Assembly: GCA_008015835.1 (NCBI GenBank) | Contig: SSGH01000015.1 | Span: forward strand, 62,001-126,000 | DNA: 64,000 nucleotides | From: Lysobacter sp. | GTDB taxonomy: Bacteria > Pseudomonadota > Gammaproteobacteria > Xanthomonadales > Xanthomonadaceae | Reading direction: 5' to 3' | Part shown: in pieces, positions 8,858 through 20,869 of the stretch | How positions within the stretch are numbered: position 1 is the first letter of the stretch | Layout of the letters: each line of letters opens with the position of its first letter | Notes under the pieces: generated by a model | Told to the model about the DNA's origin: nothing | Seen by the model: the letters and a program-made list of their open reading frames with translations, nothing else | The model's database searches: none | Position numbers and translations under genes: made by a program

Positions 8858-10074
8858 CCGCCCAAGGCTTCCGGTAGCAGCGCGTCGACGAAGGCTTCGG
8901 CGTCGAACACGCGCAGGTCTTCCGGACGTTCGCCGATGCCGGCGAAGCGGATCGGAATGCCGAATTCGCGCGCCAACGCGAACACCACGCCGCCTTTCGC
9001 GGTGCCGTCGAGTTTGGTCACGACCAAACCAGTGACGCCCGCTGCGGCGTGGAATTGGCGCAATTGCGATAACGCGTTCTGGCCGGTGGTGCCGTCGATC
9101 ACCATCAGCACTTCCTGCGGCGCTTCGCCGTCGAGTTTGCCGAGCACGCGTTTGATTTTGCTCAGTTCGGCCATCAGGCCTTGCTGCGTGTGCAGACGGC
9201 CCGCGGTGTCGGCGATCAATACCTCGATGCCGCGCGATTTCGCGGCCTGCAGCGCGTCGAACGCGACCGACGCGGCGTCGGCGTTCTGCCCCTGCGCGAC
9301 TACGGCGACGCCGTTGCGCTCGCCCCAGGCCTGCAATTGCGCGACCGCCGCGGCGCGGAAGGTGTCGCCCGCGGCCAGCATCAAGCTGCGGCCTTCGTTT
9401 TTGAAGCGATGCGCCAGCTTGCCGATCGTGGTGGTTTTGCCGACGCCGTTGACGCCGACGGTGAGGATAGTGAAGGGCTTGGCGTTGCGGTCGATGTTCA
9501 GCGGTTTCGCCACCGGCGCCAGCATCGCGATCAATTCGGCGCGCAACGCGGCGAGCAGGGCGTTAGCGTCGGCGAATTCGCGCGACTTCATGCGTTTGCG
9601 CAGCGTTTCGACCAACTGAGTGGTGGCGGCGACGCCGACATCGGCGGTGAGCAGCGCGGTTTCGATCTCGTCCAGCAGATCGTCGTCGAGTTTCGGGTTG
9701 CGCGAGAACAGCCCGCCGAAGCTGCGCGCGAACGCGCTGTTGCGCAGACGCTCGCGCCAGCCGGGTTTACCGGGTGCGGCGGCCGGCGCGGCCCCAGGCG
9801 TGGATTCGGCCGACGGATGCGCGTCGGGCGCGGGCTCGACGGCGGCGCTTGCGGTCGCGCCGTGTGCGATGGTTTCGCTCGACGCGAGCGCTTCCGCGGC
9901 CGGTTCGATCGCGCGCTCGGGGGCGGTCGCCGCGAGGGGTACCGCGTCGGCGTTCGTCGTTTCGGCTGCGATGACCTCGTCGGCGGTGGATTCCGGCGCC
10001 GTCGCGTCGGTCGCGGGTTGAGCGGGCGCGGCGGGCGTCTCGGCCGGTTTCTTGCGACGGAAGAACGGGATCAT
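8854..10074 (-). CDS. ftsY: Signal recognition particle receptor FtsY
   Basis: 406 residues. GTPase receptor that brings SRP-ribosome complexes to the Sec translocon at the inner membrane. A basic tip (IPFFRRKKP) and an acidic/Ala-rich A domain (to about 100) precede the N domain (105-190) and the G domain: G1 GVNGVGKTT (207-215), DTFRAAA (237-243), DTAGR (289-293), TKLDG (353-357), and the terminal GERPEDL. It is first in a coupled minus-strand unit with the AsmA-like gene and mutY, and divergent from rsmD, the usual gammaproteobacterial arrangement. Confidence 0.97.
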   Translation of the reverse strand: MIPFFRRKKPAETPAAPAQPATDATAPESTADEVIAAETTNADAVPLAATAPERAIEPAAEALASSETIAHGATASAAVEPAPDAHPSAESTPGAAPAAAPGKPGWRERLRNSAFARSFGGLFSRNPKLDDDLLDEIETALLTADVGVAATTQLVETLRKRMKSREFADANALLAALRAELIAMLAPVAKPLNIDRNAKPFTILTVGVNGVGKTTTIGKLAHRFKNEGRSLMLAAGDTFRAAAVAQLQAWGERNGVAVVAQGQNADAASVAFDALQAAKSRGIEVLIADTAGRLHTQQGLMAELSKIKRVLGKLDGEAPQEVLMVIDGTTGQNALSQLRQFHAAAGVTGLVVTKLDGTAKGGVVFALAREFGIPIRFAGIGERPEDLRVFDAEAFVDALLPEALGG

Positions 10075-10273
10075 CGGGTACGCGGGTCCTGGAATGCGGC
10101 GCCGAGGGGATGGCGGCGACGAGCGGTGTTCTCAAGCGATCTCGGCCCAGCGAGGCGGTGTGTCGCGGAATTCGACCGACCTTCTCTCGAATCGCTGGAC
10201 GGGCGAATGCGCCAAAGCTCGGCGACTCGTGGACAATGCTCGGAATGTTAACACCGCGCCTCCCGACCCCTCG

Positions 10274-10924
10274 ATGAAGACGCCGCACGGTGGGGCGAAG
10301 CGCGGCGCGGCCGCCGCGCGCACGGGCACGCGGCCGGCGGGCGAGGTGCGGATCGTCGGCGGCCGTTGGCGCGGCAGCAAACTGCCGGTGCCCGACCGCG
10401 ACGGGCTGCGGCCCACGGCCGATCGCGTGCGCGAAACCCTGTTCAATTGGCTGCAGCCGATCGTGCCCGGCGCGCGGGTGCTGGACCTGTTCGCCGGCAG
10501 CGGCGCGCTGGGGCTGGAGGCGCTGTCGCGCGGTGCCCATGCCGCCCGGCTGATCGAACGCGACCGCGAACTCGCCGCCGGGCTGCGCGCCACGTTGGAA
10601 CGGCTGCGCCGCGGCGACCCCGCCGATCTCGTCTGCGACGCCGAAGCCGTGCATGCCGATGCCTTGGCTTGGCTGGCCGCGCCGCCGGCCGCGCTCGCGA
10701 CCGACCCGACGCAGCGCTTCGATCTGATCTTCCTCGATCCGCCGTTTGCGGGCGATCTGTGGCGGCCGGCGCTGTCGCTTTTGCCGCCCTGGTTGGCCAG
10801 CGACGCGTGGCTGTATCTCGAGAGCCCGCACGACGCCGCCATCGACCCCGGGCCGGATTGGCGAGCGCATCGCGAAGGCAGTACCCGCGACGTGCGTTTC
10901 GCGCTGTATCGTCGCGCGTCCTGA
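10274..10924 (+). CDS. rsmD: 16S rRNA (guanine(966)-N2)-methyltransferase RsmD
   Basis: 216 residues from ATG 10274. Methylates G966 of 16S rRNA using S-adenosylmethionine. The basic N-terminus leads into VRIVGGRWRGSKLPVPD, a typical RsmD opening. SAM motif I is VLDLFAGSGALGLEALSRGA, and the catalytic (N/D)PPF motif is FLDPPFAGD. It is divergent from ftsY across a 199-bp spacer that should hold both promoters, and is followed by coaD 90 bp downstream, as in many gammaproteobacteria. Confidence 0.95.
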   Translation: MKTPHGGAKRGAAAARTGTRPAGEVRIVGGRWRGSKLPVPDRDGLRPTADRVRETLFNWLQPIVPGARVLDLFAGSGALGLEALSRGAHAARLIERDRELAAGLRATLERLRRGDPADLVCDAEAVHADALAWLAAPPAALATDPTQRFDLIFLDPPFAGDLWRPALSLLPPWLASDAWLYLESPHDAAIDPGPDWRAHREGSTRDVRFALYRRAS

Positions 10925-11518
<594 letters not shown>

Positions 11519-11562
11519 TCGGCGATACTTCCCCCATCCCGTCCCGAACCGAGGTTCCCGTC

Positions 11563-12060
11563 ATGAACATCCTCGTCCGCCTGCTGCTGGTCGCCGGCCT
11601 CGCGCTTTCCTTGAACGCCTGCAAGAAGGAAGACGCGCCGCAGAAGGCCGAAAAAGCCGCGCTCGCCGCGCCCACCAACGAAGACGCCGCCGCCTGGCGC
11701 GCTTACGTGTCCGATGTAGTCGGCCGCAATATGGAAGGCGTGACCGGTCAGCCGTTCGTGTACCTGCTGCCCGCCGAGAGCAGCGCCGACTTCGAAGGCA
11801 GCTACGACCGTCTGCTCGACAAAGCCGCGACCGATGTCTCGCGCGGCATTCTCTCCGGCAGCATGTTGGCCTACGCCGCCGCCTCGCCGTCGTCGACGAA
11901 GATCGCCGAACTGGTCGAAACCGCGTTCACGGCGAAGAAGCTCGACGGCAAGCTCAAAGGCGTGAAGCTGGTCTTCATCGGCAAGCCCGAGGACAGCGAA
12001 CGCGTGAAGGCGGCCGTCGCCGCGTCCGGCGTCAATTACGTTTTCGTCGAAGCCAAGTAA
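11563..12060 (+). CDS. Putative lipoprotein, unknown function
   Basis: 165 residues from ATG 11563. The signal MNILVRLLLVAGLALSLNAC ends in a lipobox with Cys20. Residue +2 is Lys, so outer-membrane sorting is expected. The mature protein is mixed alpha/beta: AWRAYVSDVVGRNM, QPFVYLLP, and a C-terminal alternation of helix and strand (LKGVKLVFIGKPED, VAASGVNYVFVEAK) that suggests a compact Rossmann-like or flavodoxin-like fold. No enzymatic motif is evident. It lies 44 bp after coaD, so cotranscription is possible. Confidence 0.7.
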   Translation: MNILVRLLLVAGLALSLNACKKEDAPQKAEKAALAAPTNEDAAAWRAYVSDVVGRNMEGVTGQPFVYLLPAESSADFEGSYDRLLDKAATDVSRGILSGSMLAYAAASPSSTKIAELVETAFTAKKLDGKLKGVKLVFIGKPEDSERVKAAVAASGVNYVFVEAK

Positions 12061-14291
<2,231 letters not shown>

Positions 14292-14307
14292 GGTCGAGAA
14301 CGTCGCG

Positions 14308-14847
14308 ATGAGCCTGTTCGATCATTTGCCGCACAGCGCGCAGCGCGTGCGTCTTCGCCGTTTGCGGCCCTCGGATTTCCGCGCGTTCCATGCCTATCGC
14401 GGCGATCCCGACGTCGCGCGCTACCAAGGCTGGGACGTCATGTCGGAAGACGAGGCGATGACCTTCCTGCGCGAGAACGGACGCGACGCGCGGCTCGAAC
14501 CCGGCGAATGGGCGCAGCTCGGCATCGCCTCGCTGGACGACGACCGCTTGCTCGGCGATTTCGGCGTGTGGCTGGCCCCCGACGCGCGCTGGGCCGAATT
14601 CGGCATTTCGCTGCATCCGTCGGTGCAGGGCGGCGGCTTGGGGCGCGAAGCATCGGCGGCGCTGGTCGGCTTGTTGTTCGCGCACACGCTGGCGCAGCGC
14701 GTGGTGGCCGCGACCGACACCCGCAACGTCGCCTGCGTGCGCATGCTCGAAGCGGTCGGCATGCGTTTGGTCGAAACCGCGGACGCCGAATACAAAGGCG
14801 AAGCGTGCAGCGAACATATTTTCGCGTTGGAGCGGCCCGCGGCGTGA
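14308..14847 (+). CDS. GNAT-family acetyltransferase (RimJ/RimL-like)
   Basis: 179 residues. Acetyl-CoA-dependent N-acetyltransferase. Order of elements: [51 protein letters not shown] (acetyl-CoA loop), and [19 protein letters not shown]. These are typical of the RimL-like subgroup that acts on protein N-termini or small molecules. The substrate cannot be told from sequence. It starts 16 bp after ggt, so it is probably in the same transcript. Confidence 0.88.
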   Translation: MSLFDHLPHSAQRVRLRRLRPSDFRAFHAYRGDPDVARYQGWDVMSEDEAMTFLRENGRDARLEPGEWAQLGIASLDDDRLLGDFGVWLAPDARWAEFGISLHPSVQGGGLGREASAALVGLLFAHTLAQRVVAATDTRNVACVRMLEAVGMRLVETADAEYKGEACSEHIFALERPAA

Positions 14848-14875
14848 TCGCGCGCGGCGCACGAGGAGCATCGAT

Positions 14876-15766
14876 ATGAAACTCTGGTCCATTCTCGGCA
14901 ATTCGCAGAAGCTCGACGGCGGCGCGATGTTCGGCAACGCGCCGCGCGCGGTGTGGGAAAAATGGTCGCCGCCCGATGCGCAAAACCGCATCGCCTTGGC
15001 CTGCCGCGCCTTGCTCGCTAGCCCGATCGCCGGTAAGACGGTGCTGTTCGAAACCGGCATCGGCGCGTTCTTCGAGCCCAAACTGCGCGAACGCTACGGC
15101 GTGGTCGAAGATCGGCATGTGCTGCTGGATTCGCTGCGCGAAGCCGGTTTCGGCTACGAGGACATCGACGTCGTGGTGCTCTCGCATCTGCATTTCGATC
15201 ACGCCGGCGGTCTGCTCGCGCCGTGGCGCGAAGGCCATGCGCCGGAATTGCTGTTTCCGAATGCGACGTTCGTGGTCAGCGCGGGCTGTTGGGATCGCGC
15301 GCGCGACCCGCACCCGCGCGACCGCGCCAGCTTCATTCCCGAATTGCCCGCGCTGCTCGAGGCCAGCGGGCGTTTGGAGATCGTCGACGGCGCGCACAGC
15401 CGCGCGCTGGGCAACGCGGTGCGTTTCCATTACAGCGACGGCCATACGCCCGGGCTGATGCTGGCGGAGATCGTCGGCCCGGAGCGCAGCCACGCCGAAG
15501 CGCACGGCGGCGTGGTGTTCTGCGCCGACTTGATTCCCGGACGGCCTTGGGTGCATGTGCCTATCACGATGGGCTACGACCGCAACCCGGAATTGCTCAT
15601 CGACGAAAAGCGCGAATTCCTGGAGGACATGCGCGCGCGCAACGTGCATCTGTTTTTCACCCACGACCCCGGCTGCGCGCTGGCGCAAGTGGTGCGCGAC
15701 GACAAAGGCCGCTTCGGCACCGCGCACGAAGTGCCCGAATTGCGCGCCCGCGCGCTGGCCGCGTAA
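14876..15766 (+). CDS. Metallo-beta-lactamase fold hydrolase
   Basis: 296 residues. Binuclear zinc hydrolase with the motif HLHFDH (104-109) in [14 protein letters not shown], further ligand candidates in YSDGHTPG and FCADLIP, and the last His in FFTHDPG. The layout ([11 protein letters not shown] near the N-terminus, distal Asp in CADLIPG) resembles the lactonase-like branch of the superfamily, but a substrate such as an acyl-homoserine lactone is only a guess. It follows the GNAT gene by 28 bp. Confidence 0.85.
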   Translation: MKLWSILGNSQKLDGGAMFGNAPRAVWEKWSPPDAQNRIALACRALLASPIAGKTVLFETGIGAFFEPKLRERYGVVEDRHVLLDSLREAGFGYEDIDVVVLSHLHFDHAGGLLAPWREGHAPELLFPNATFVVSAGCWDRARDPHPRDRASFIPELPALLEASGRLEIVDGAHSRALGNAVRFHYSDGHTPGLMLAEIVGPERSHAEAHGGVVFCADLIPGRPWVHVPITMGYDRNPELLIDEKREFLEDMRARNVHLFFTHDPGCALAQVVRDDKGRFGTAHEVPELRARALAA

Positions 15767-15844
15767 GCCGGAGTCTTCGCCGCGACGCGCGTTTCGCGCG
15801 CGACGCGCTGCCCGAAATCCTTCATCGACGAATCGGATTCCACG

Positions 15845-16237
15845 ATGCCCAAGATCGCCCTGTTCTTCGCCGCACTGCACATCCCGTTGATGCTGTTCCT
15901 GGCGTATCGCGTGGTGACGCACCGGCACGCCGCGAAGATCGGCCTCGGCGTCGCCGGGGATTACAAACTCGAACGCAAAGTGCGCGCCCACGCCAATTTC
16001 GTGGAATATGTGCCGACGGGTCTGATCGCGCTGGCGCTGCTGGAGCTGTGCGGGCTCGCCGCGCCGTGGTTGTATGCGTTCGGTAGCGTGTTGTTCGTCG
16101 GCCGTTTGCTGCACGCCTTCGGGATTTCCAGAAAATCCGGCTATTCGCCCGGCCGATTCACGGGCACCTTGCTCACTTGGCTGTCGCTGGCGGCGATGGC
16201 GGTCGCGGGATTCGTCGTCGCGCTCGGTGCGGCGTAA
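15845..16237 (+). CDS. MAPEG-family membrane protein
   Basis: 130 residues with four predicted membrane helices (ALFFAALHIPLMLFLAYRV; EYVPTGLIALALLELCG; ALPWLYAFGSVLFVGRLL region; LLTWLSLAAMAVAGFVVALG). The conserved loop ERKVRAHANFVEYVP and the FVGRLLHAFG segment match the MAPEG family (glutathione-linked and eicosanoid enzymes in eukaryotes; mostly unassigned in bacteria). It lies in the plus-strand run that starts near ggt, 78 bp after the MBL-fold gene. Confidence 0.85.
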   Translation: MPKIALFFAALHIPLMLFLAYRVVTHRHAAKIGLGVAGDYKLERKVRAHANFVEYVPTGLIALALLELCGLAAPWLYAFGSVLFVGRLLHAFGISRKSGYSPGRFTGTLLTWLSLAAMAVAGFVVALGAA

Positions 16238-16315
16238 CGCGACCTCGTTCCTCTCGATTTCTTCGCCCGCCGCCGAATCGGCGCTTCGCCCTCCATCGCC
16301 ATCACGAGAGTTCTC

Positions 16316-17359
16316 ATGCCGTATCGCCTTTCGATCGCCGCCCTCATGCTTGCGCTCTGCGCATCGCCCGCGCGTGCGGCGTCGCCCCAGCCCGAATCCT
16401 TTTCGCACGGCGATTGGGAACTCGTCTGCGACAACACCCGCACCTGTCGCGCCGCCGGCTATCCCAGCGAGGAGAATTTGGGCACCGTGAGCGTGTTGTT
16501 GACGCGCAAAGCCGGCCCGGGCACGCCCGTCGCCGGGCGCGTCGTCCTCGGCGGCGGCTGGGACGAAACGGATTTCGACTTGCCCGCGAGCTTCAAGCTC
16601 GCGCTGTGGATCGACGGCCGCGCGCAGGGCAGCGCGACGATGACCGACAAAAGCCGCGAAGCCGATTTGACCGCGGCGCAAGTCGCGGCCTTGCTCGCGG
16701 CGCTCACGCGCGACAGCAAGATCGAATTCCGCGCGCCGAAGTACGTTTGGCCGTTGTCCGATCGCGGCGCGTCTGCGGTGCTGCTGAAGATGGACGAAGT
16801 GCAGGGCCGCGTCGGCACCGTCGGCGCGCTGCGCCGCAAGGGCAAAGCCAGCGAAGCGAACGTGCTGCCGCACGTGCCCGCGCCGGTGGTGCGCGCGGTC
16901 GCGCCGATCGCGGCCATGCCCGGCGACGAACGCGCGTTCGAAAAGCAACAGGATGCGATCCGCGCCGCGTTGAAGACGGTCACCAGCGACGAAGACTGCA
17001 TGGACCTGCACGACGCGGAATCGTCGGAACCTCTGAATATCGTGCGCTTGAGCAAGACTAAGTTGCTCGTGTCCACGCGCTGCTGGCTCGCCGCGTACAA
17101 CGCCGGTTCCGGCTATTGGGTGATCGACGACAAACCGCCGTACCGCCCGCAATTGGTCACCGAATCCGCCACCGATTACGACAACGGCACGATTTCCGCG
17201 GGCCAAAAAGGCCGCGGCATCGGCGACTGCTGGAGCAGCGAAGACTGGACCTGGGACGGCGCGAACTTCGTCCACACCTCGTCCGCCTCCACCGGCCAAT
17301 GCAAAGGCTTCGCCGGCGGCGCGTGGACGCTGCCGACGCTCGTCACCGACGTGAAATAA
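16316..17359 (+). CDS. DUF1176 exported protein
   Basis: 347 residues. Signal peptide about 1-22 (IAALMLALCASPARA). The DUF1176 domain covers the rest: GDWELVCDNTRTCRAAGY at the start, ending in EDWTWDGANFVHTSSAST. There are Cys pairs along the chain (VCDNTRTC, EDCMDL, TRCWLA, GDCWSS, GQCKGF), consistent with disulfides in the periplasm. The domain has no established activity. It starts 78 bp after the MAPEG gene and ends just before a REP-like hairpin. Confidence 0.85.
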   Translation: MPYRLSIAALMLALCASPARAASPQPESFSHGDWELVCDNTRTCRAAGYPSEENLGTVSVLLTRKAGPGTPVAGRVVLGGGWDETDFDLPASFKLALWIDGRAQGSATMTDKSREADLTAAQVAALLAALTRDSKIEFRAPKYVWPLSDRGASAVLLKMDEVQGRVGTVGALRRKGKASEANVLPHVPAPVVRAVAPIAAMPGDERAFEKQQDAIRAALKTVTSDEDCMDLHDAESSEPLNIVRLSKTKLLVSTRCWLAAYNAGSGYWVIDDKPPYRPQLVTESATDYDNGTISAGQKGRGIGDCWSSEDWTWDGANFVHTSSASTGQCKGFAGGAWTLPTLVTDVK

Positions 17360-17370
17360 CCCGAGCCGCC

Positions 17371-17402
17371 GTAGAGCGCATAAGCCGAAGGCGTCATGCG
17401 CC
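17371..17402. repeat. REP-like imperfect hairpin
   Basis: GTAGAGCGCATAAGCC - GAA - GGCGTCATGCGCC forms an imperfect stem-loop between the convergent DUF1176 and TPR genes. The GTAGAGC head is shared with the repeats near 53.3 kb, suggesting related REP families. Confidence 0.6.
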
Positions 17403-17428
17403 AATGATCCTAGCGATTCGATGGTCGC

Positions 17429-18757
17429 TCACTGCCGTCCAGCGGCGCGCAACATCGCGTCGAGGTTGGCGCGCACTCCCGCGGCGTGCGGATGATCGGG
17501 ACCGTAGGCGCCCTCGAAGATCGCGATCGCGCGTCGGAACAATGGTTCGGCTTTGTCGTATGCGCCTTGACGGACGTACAGCCGGGCCAGATTGTTCATG
17601 ACCATCGCCAGGTTTGGATGGTCCCTGCCAAGTGCAGCTTCCAGAATCGCGTAGGTCTTCTCGTACAGCGGAACGGCTCGCGCGAAATCGCCGCGTTCGA
17701 CGTACAGCATCGCGAGATTGTTCAAGGTCATCGCCACATCCGGATGGCGTTCGCCCAGCGCTTGTTCCTTGATATGCAGCGACCGCATGTACAACGCTTC
17801 GGCATCGGCGGAATGGCCCGAAACGGCCAAGGTGTCGGCCAGGTTGCTCAATGCGACGGCGACCTCCGCGTGCGCAGGCCCCAACGCTTTCTCCTTGATC
17901 GCCAGTGCGCGTCGCAGATAGTCTTCGGCCTGCGCGGTATCGCTTCGCTCCATCGCCAACACAGCGAGATTGTTCAATGTAGTCGCCACCTGGGGATGGT
18001 CCGAGCCCAACGATTTCTCCTTGATCGCCAATGCGCGGCGGTGCAGCGCCTCGGCTTCCGCGTAATGCCCGAGCATATGTTCGAGCATGGCGTAGTTGTT
18101 CAACACCTTCGCCAGATTCTCATGCTCAGGTCCGAATGCGCGTTCGAGGATATCCAGCGCGCGCCGCAGCATCGGCCTCGGTTTGTTGGTATCGCCCTGT
18201 TCGATCAAAATCTGGGCGAGGTTGCTTAGGCTGAGCGCGATATCCGGGTCGTTCGGGTCCAGCGCCGCTTCTTTGATCGCGAGCGCGCGTTCCAACAGCG
18301 GCACCGCTTGGTCGTATTCGCCGCGAAGCGCATGCGATTGCGCGAGGTTGTGCAGCGTTGCGGCCAGGCCCGGATGATTCGGCGGCAGCGTGCGCTCGTC
18401 GATCGCCAGCGCGCGGCGCAGCGCCGCTTCCGCTTCCGCGAAATCGCCCCGTTCCTGAAAAATGACCGCGATGTTGCTCAGACTGGAAGATACCAGTGGA
18501 TCGTTTTCGCCGTAGGCCGACTCGGCCAGCGTGAGCGCCTCACGCGCCGATATCAACGCATCGTCGTAGCGCGCTTGCCGTAATGCCGCGATCGCTTCGC
18601 CGCTGAGCGTATCCCACCGTGCTCGGGCATCCGATTCTTGGGCGAACGCTGTCGATGCGCACGCAACGTACAGTGCGCCGCTCAATGCGAGACCCCAGAA
18701 CAGCGATCGCCATCGCCACTCTGCGAATGCCCATCTCCGGTCGAACCAGGCGCTCAT
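17429..18757 (-). CDS. Kinesin-light-chain-type TPR protein, exported
   Basis: 442 residues from ATG 18757, chosen over an in-frame upstream ATG because GGAGGGG lies 6 bases ahead. The N-terminus carries a signal or anchor helix (SLFWGLALSGALYVACAS). The remainder is about eight 42-residue tetratricopeptide repeats with the consensus VA..LNNLA.L...G...EAE.L..RALAIKE..LG.DHP, the kinesin-light-chain type (TPR_12), which forms a protein-binding superhelix. No catalytic domain is present. It starts 1 bp after the upp stop and its ribosome site lies in the end of upp, so the two are cotranscribed. The ligand is unknown. Confidence 0.85.
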   Translation of the reverse strand: MSAWFDRRWAFAEWRWRSLFWGLALSGALYVACASTAFAQESDARARWDTLSGEAIAALRQARYDDALISAREALTLAESAYGENDPLVSSSLSNIAVIFQERGDFAEAEAALRRALAIDERTLPPNHPGLAATLHNLAQSHALRGEYDQAVPLLERALAIKEAALDPNDPDIALSLSNLAQILIEQGDTNKPRPMLRRALDILERAFGPEHENLAKVLNNYAMLEHMLGHYAEAEALHRRALAIKEKSLGSDHPQVATTLNNLAVLAMERSDTAQAEDYLRRALAIKEKALGPAHAEVAVALSNLADTLAVSGHSADAEALYMRSLHIKEQALGERHPDVAMTLNNLAMLYVERGDFARAVPLYEKTYAILEAALGRDHPNLAMVMNNLARLYVRQGAYDKAEPLFRRAIAIFEGAYGPDHPHAAGVRANLDAMLRAAGRQ

Positions 18758-18758
18758 T

Positions 18759-19391
18759 TCACCCCTCCAACGTCCCAAACACCCGATCCCCCGCATCCCC
18801 CAGCCCCGGCAAAATATAGCCGTGGTCGTTCAATCGTTCGTCGATCGCGGCGGTGTAGACCTCGGTGTCGGGGTGTTGCGCTTCCAGCGCGCGTAGGCCT
18901 TCGGGGGCGGAGACGAGGAAGATGGCTTTGATGCGGGCGACGCCGGCGGCTTTCAGGGCATCGATGGCTGCGATCGCGCTGCCGCCGGTGGCGAGCATCG
19001 GGTCGATCAGAATCGCGGTGCGACCGGCGATATCGCGCACGAAGCGTTGATAGTAGGCGTGCGGTTGCAGCGTGGTCTCGTCGCGACGCAAACCGATGAC
19101 GCTGACGGGCGCGTTCGGCAGCAGAACCTGCACGCCCGGCAGGAAGCCCAGGCCCGCGCGCAGAATCGGCACGAGCGTGATCCGCGACGAATCGTAGCGT
19201 CCGACCTGCAGCGGGCCGGCCCAGGTGTCGATCGTCGCGTCGACCAGCTCCAAATCGGCGGTGGCCTCGTAGGCCAGCAGCGTGGCGATTTCGCCCACCA
19301 CCTGCCGGAACAGCGCGGCGCCGGTGGCGGCGTCGCGCAGCAGGCCGAGTTTGTGGCGAACGAGCGGATGGCGGACTTCGACGATGCGCAT
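18759..19391 (-). CDS. upp: Uracil phosphoribosyltransferase
   Basis: 210 residues, family length. Salvage enzyme converting uracil and PRPP to UMP in the cytoplasm. Diagnostic elements are [15 protein letters not shown] at the N-terminus, [13 protein letters not shown], the PRPP-binding [15 protein letters not shown], and the C-terminal uracil-binding [20 protein letters not shown]. It is followed with 1 bp spacing by the TPR gene. Confidence 0.97.
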   Translation of the reverse strand: MRIVEVRHPLVRHKLGLLRDAATGAALFRQVVGEIATLLAYEATADLELVDATIDTWAGPLQVGRYDSSRITLVPILRAGLGFLPGVQVLLPNAPVSVIGLRRDETTLQPHAYYQRFVRDIAGRTAILIDPMLATGGSAIAAIDALKAAGVARIKAIFLVSAPEGLRALEAQHPDTEVYTAAIDERLNDHGYILPGLGDAGDRVFGTLEG

Positions 19392-19424
19392 GCGATGGCC
19401 TGCGAGCGGAGAGGATGGCTTAGC

Positions 19425-20123
19425 CTAACCGAGCGCGGCGGCGATACGCATCACTTCGCCCGCGGCGGCGTCCGTGCGCGTTTGCAGCAGAAGATGCGGG
19501 CCGTCGATCGCGACTTCGCGCGCATCGCGCAGGCCATCGAGCAACTCCCGGGTCGCGCTCGCGCGCAACAGGCGGTCGTGGCGCGCGCGCAGGCAGAGCG
19601 TCGGCACCGCGACATCGGCGAGGCGCGCGGTCGTGTCCACGCGCATCGCGGCAGCCGCGCGAGCGCGCAGCACGTCGGGCGCTACCGCATCGAGCGCCGC
19701 GCTTAAATCGCGACGCAATGCGGGCGTCGCCCAGCGGCCCAGCAATATCGCCGAGAGCAGCGGCATCGGCGCTGCGCGTACGGGTGCGAAGCTCGTCAAC
19801 GGCGCGAACGGCGACGCCCACGGCACCGGCGCGCGCGCGAACGTGGTGGACAGCGCCAAGCCGATCAGATTCGGCGGCGGTTTCGCGGCGATGGCGATCG
19901 CCACCGGGCCGGAAAACGATTCGCCCAACAGCACGAACGGCGCGTCTTGCGGCAAACGCGCGCGGACGTAAGCGTCCAGCGCCGCGTAATCCATCGGAAC
20001 ATCGTGCGGATAGGCGATGGCGTGCGTGGATGCGAACGCGGGCGTCACAGCGTCGAGGAACGGCGTCAACAAGCGCGCCGTGCCGTCCAGTCCCGGCAAG
20101 ATGCACAACACCGCACGCGTCAC
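19425..20123 (-). CDS. Alpha/beta-fold hydrolase
   Basis: About 232 residues. The nucleophile elbow is GESFSGP, and acid and His candidates are in LRARHDRLL and IDGPHLLLQ, the usual Ser-Asp-His order. The oxyanion-region LPGLDGTARLL is near the N-terminus. The start is uncertain: GTG 20123 overlaps the TGA of the response regulator (GTGA, as for other genes here), while an in-frame TTG lies at 20138. The substrate is unknown. It follows the two-component genes and precedes upp. Confidence 0.8.
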   Translation of the reverse strand: MTRAVLCILPGLDGTARLLTPFLDAVTPAFASTHAIAYPHDVPMDYAALDAYVRARLPQDAPFVLLGESFSGPVAIAIAAKPPPNLIGLALSTTFARAPVPWASPFAPLTSFAPVRAAPMPLLSAILLGRWATPALRRDLSAALDAVAPDVLRARAAAAMRVDTTARLADVAVPTLCLRARHDRLLRASATRELLDGLRDAREVAIDGPHLLLQTRTDAAAGEVMRIAAALG

Positions 20124-20869
20124 GCCTCCGCTTCCCAATCGAGCTTGTAACCGACGCCGTACACCGACACCACCGGGTCGCGTGCGCCGCTGTCGACGAT
20201 CTTGCGGCGCAAATTCTTGATGTGGCTATCGACGGTGCGGTCGCTGACGACGCGATGATCGAGATACAGGCTGTCGATCAATTGCGCGCGCGACATCACC
20301 CGGCCCGGTCGCGCCTGCAGCGCTTGCAGCAGGCGGAATTCGACCGGCGTGAGCGGCAGCAGCGCGCCGTCGATCCGCGCTTCCAGACGCTCTTCGTCCA
20401 AGCGCAGCGGCGAGGGCGCAGGCGCGTCCACAGCGTCCGCAGCGTGCGCGCGACGCAGCACGGCTTTCACGCGCGCCACCGCTTCGCGCGGGCTGAACGG
20501 TTTGCAGATGTAATCGTCCGCGCCGAGTTCCAAACCGAGCAGGCGATCGATTTCGTCCACGCGCGCGGTCAGCATCAGGATGGGCAAGCGCGCGATGCGC
20601 GGGTCGGGCGAGGCGCGCACCGCGCGACAGACGCTGAGCCCATCGAGTTCGGGCAGCATCAGATCGAGCAGAACCGCGTCGGGCAAGCGCGTCGGCGGCG
20701 ATTTCGCGTCGGGTTCGCTCGCGCGGATGCGGGCCAGCGCGCGCGTGCCGGTGTCCGCCGTTTCGGTGGCGTAACCGGATGCGGTGAGGTAATCGCACAA
20801 CAACGCCGCGAGTTTCGGCTCGTCCTCCACCACCAAGACCAAGGGCGACACCGACGGCGGCGCGCTCAT
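20120..20869 (-). CDS. OmpR-family response regulator
   Basis: 249 residues. Receiver domain 9-140 with the acidic pocket EDE and phospho-acceptor Asp69 (VLLDLMLPELDG), and the conserved Lys in YICKPFSP. The winged-helix DNA-binding domain follows (LTPVEFRLLQALQARPG, RTVDSHIKNLRRKI, VYGVGYKLD). An 11-12 residue insert between beta-3 and the phosphorylation site (SEPDAKSPPTRLP) is slightly unusual. The ATG overlaps nothing upstream but its first codon shares bases with the kinase stop (ATGA), so the pair is coupled. It is probably the regulator of the divergent Spy-like gene. Confidence 0.93.
   Translation of the reverse strand: MSAPPSVSPLVLVVEDEPKLAALLCDYLTASGYATETADTGTRALARIRASEPDAKSPPTRLPDAVLLDLMLPELDGLSVCRAVRASPDPRIARLPILMLTARVDEIDRLLGLELGADDYICKPFSPREAVARVKAVLRRAHAADAVDAPAPSPLRLDEERLEARIDGALLPLTPVEFRLLQALQARPGRVMSRAQLIDSLYLDHRVVSDRTVDSHIKNLRRKIVDSGARDPVVSVYGVGYKLDWEAEA

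Noticed and set aside
14438..17404. Very long minus-strand open frame (about 990 codons) across GNAT, MBL, MAPEG and DUF1176 genes
   Set aside because: Antisense to four recognisable genes, crosses their intergenic gaps, and has no family signature.
19425..20138. TTG start at 20138 for the alpha/beta hydrolase
   Set aside because: GTG 20123 overlaps the preceding stop like other coupled genes here, though the choice remains uncertain.
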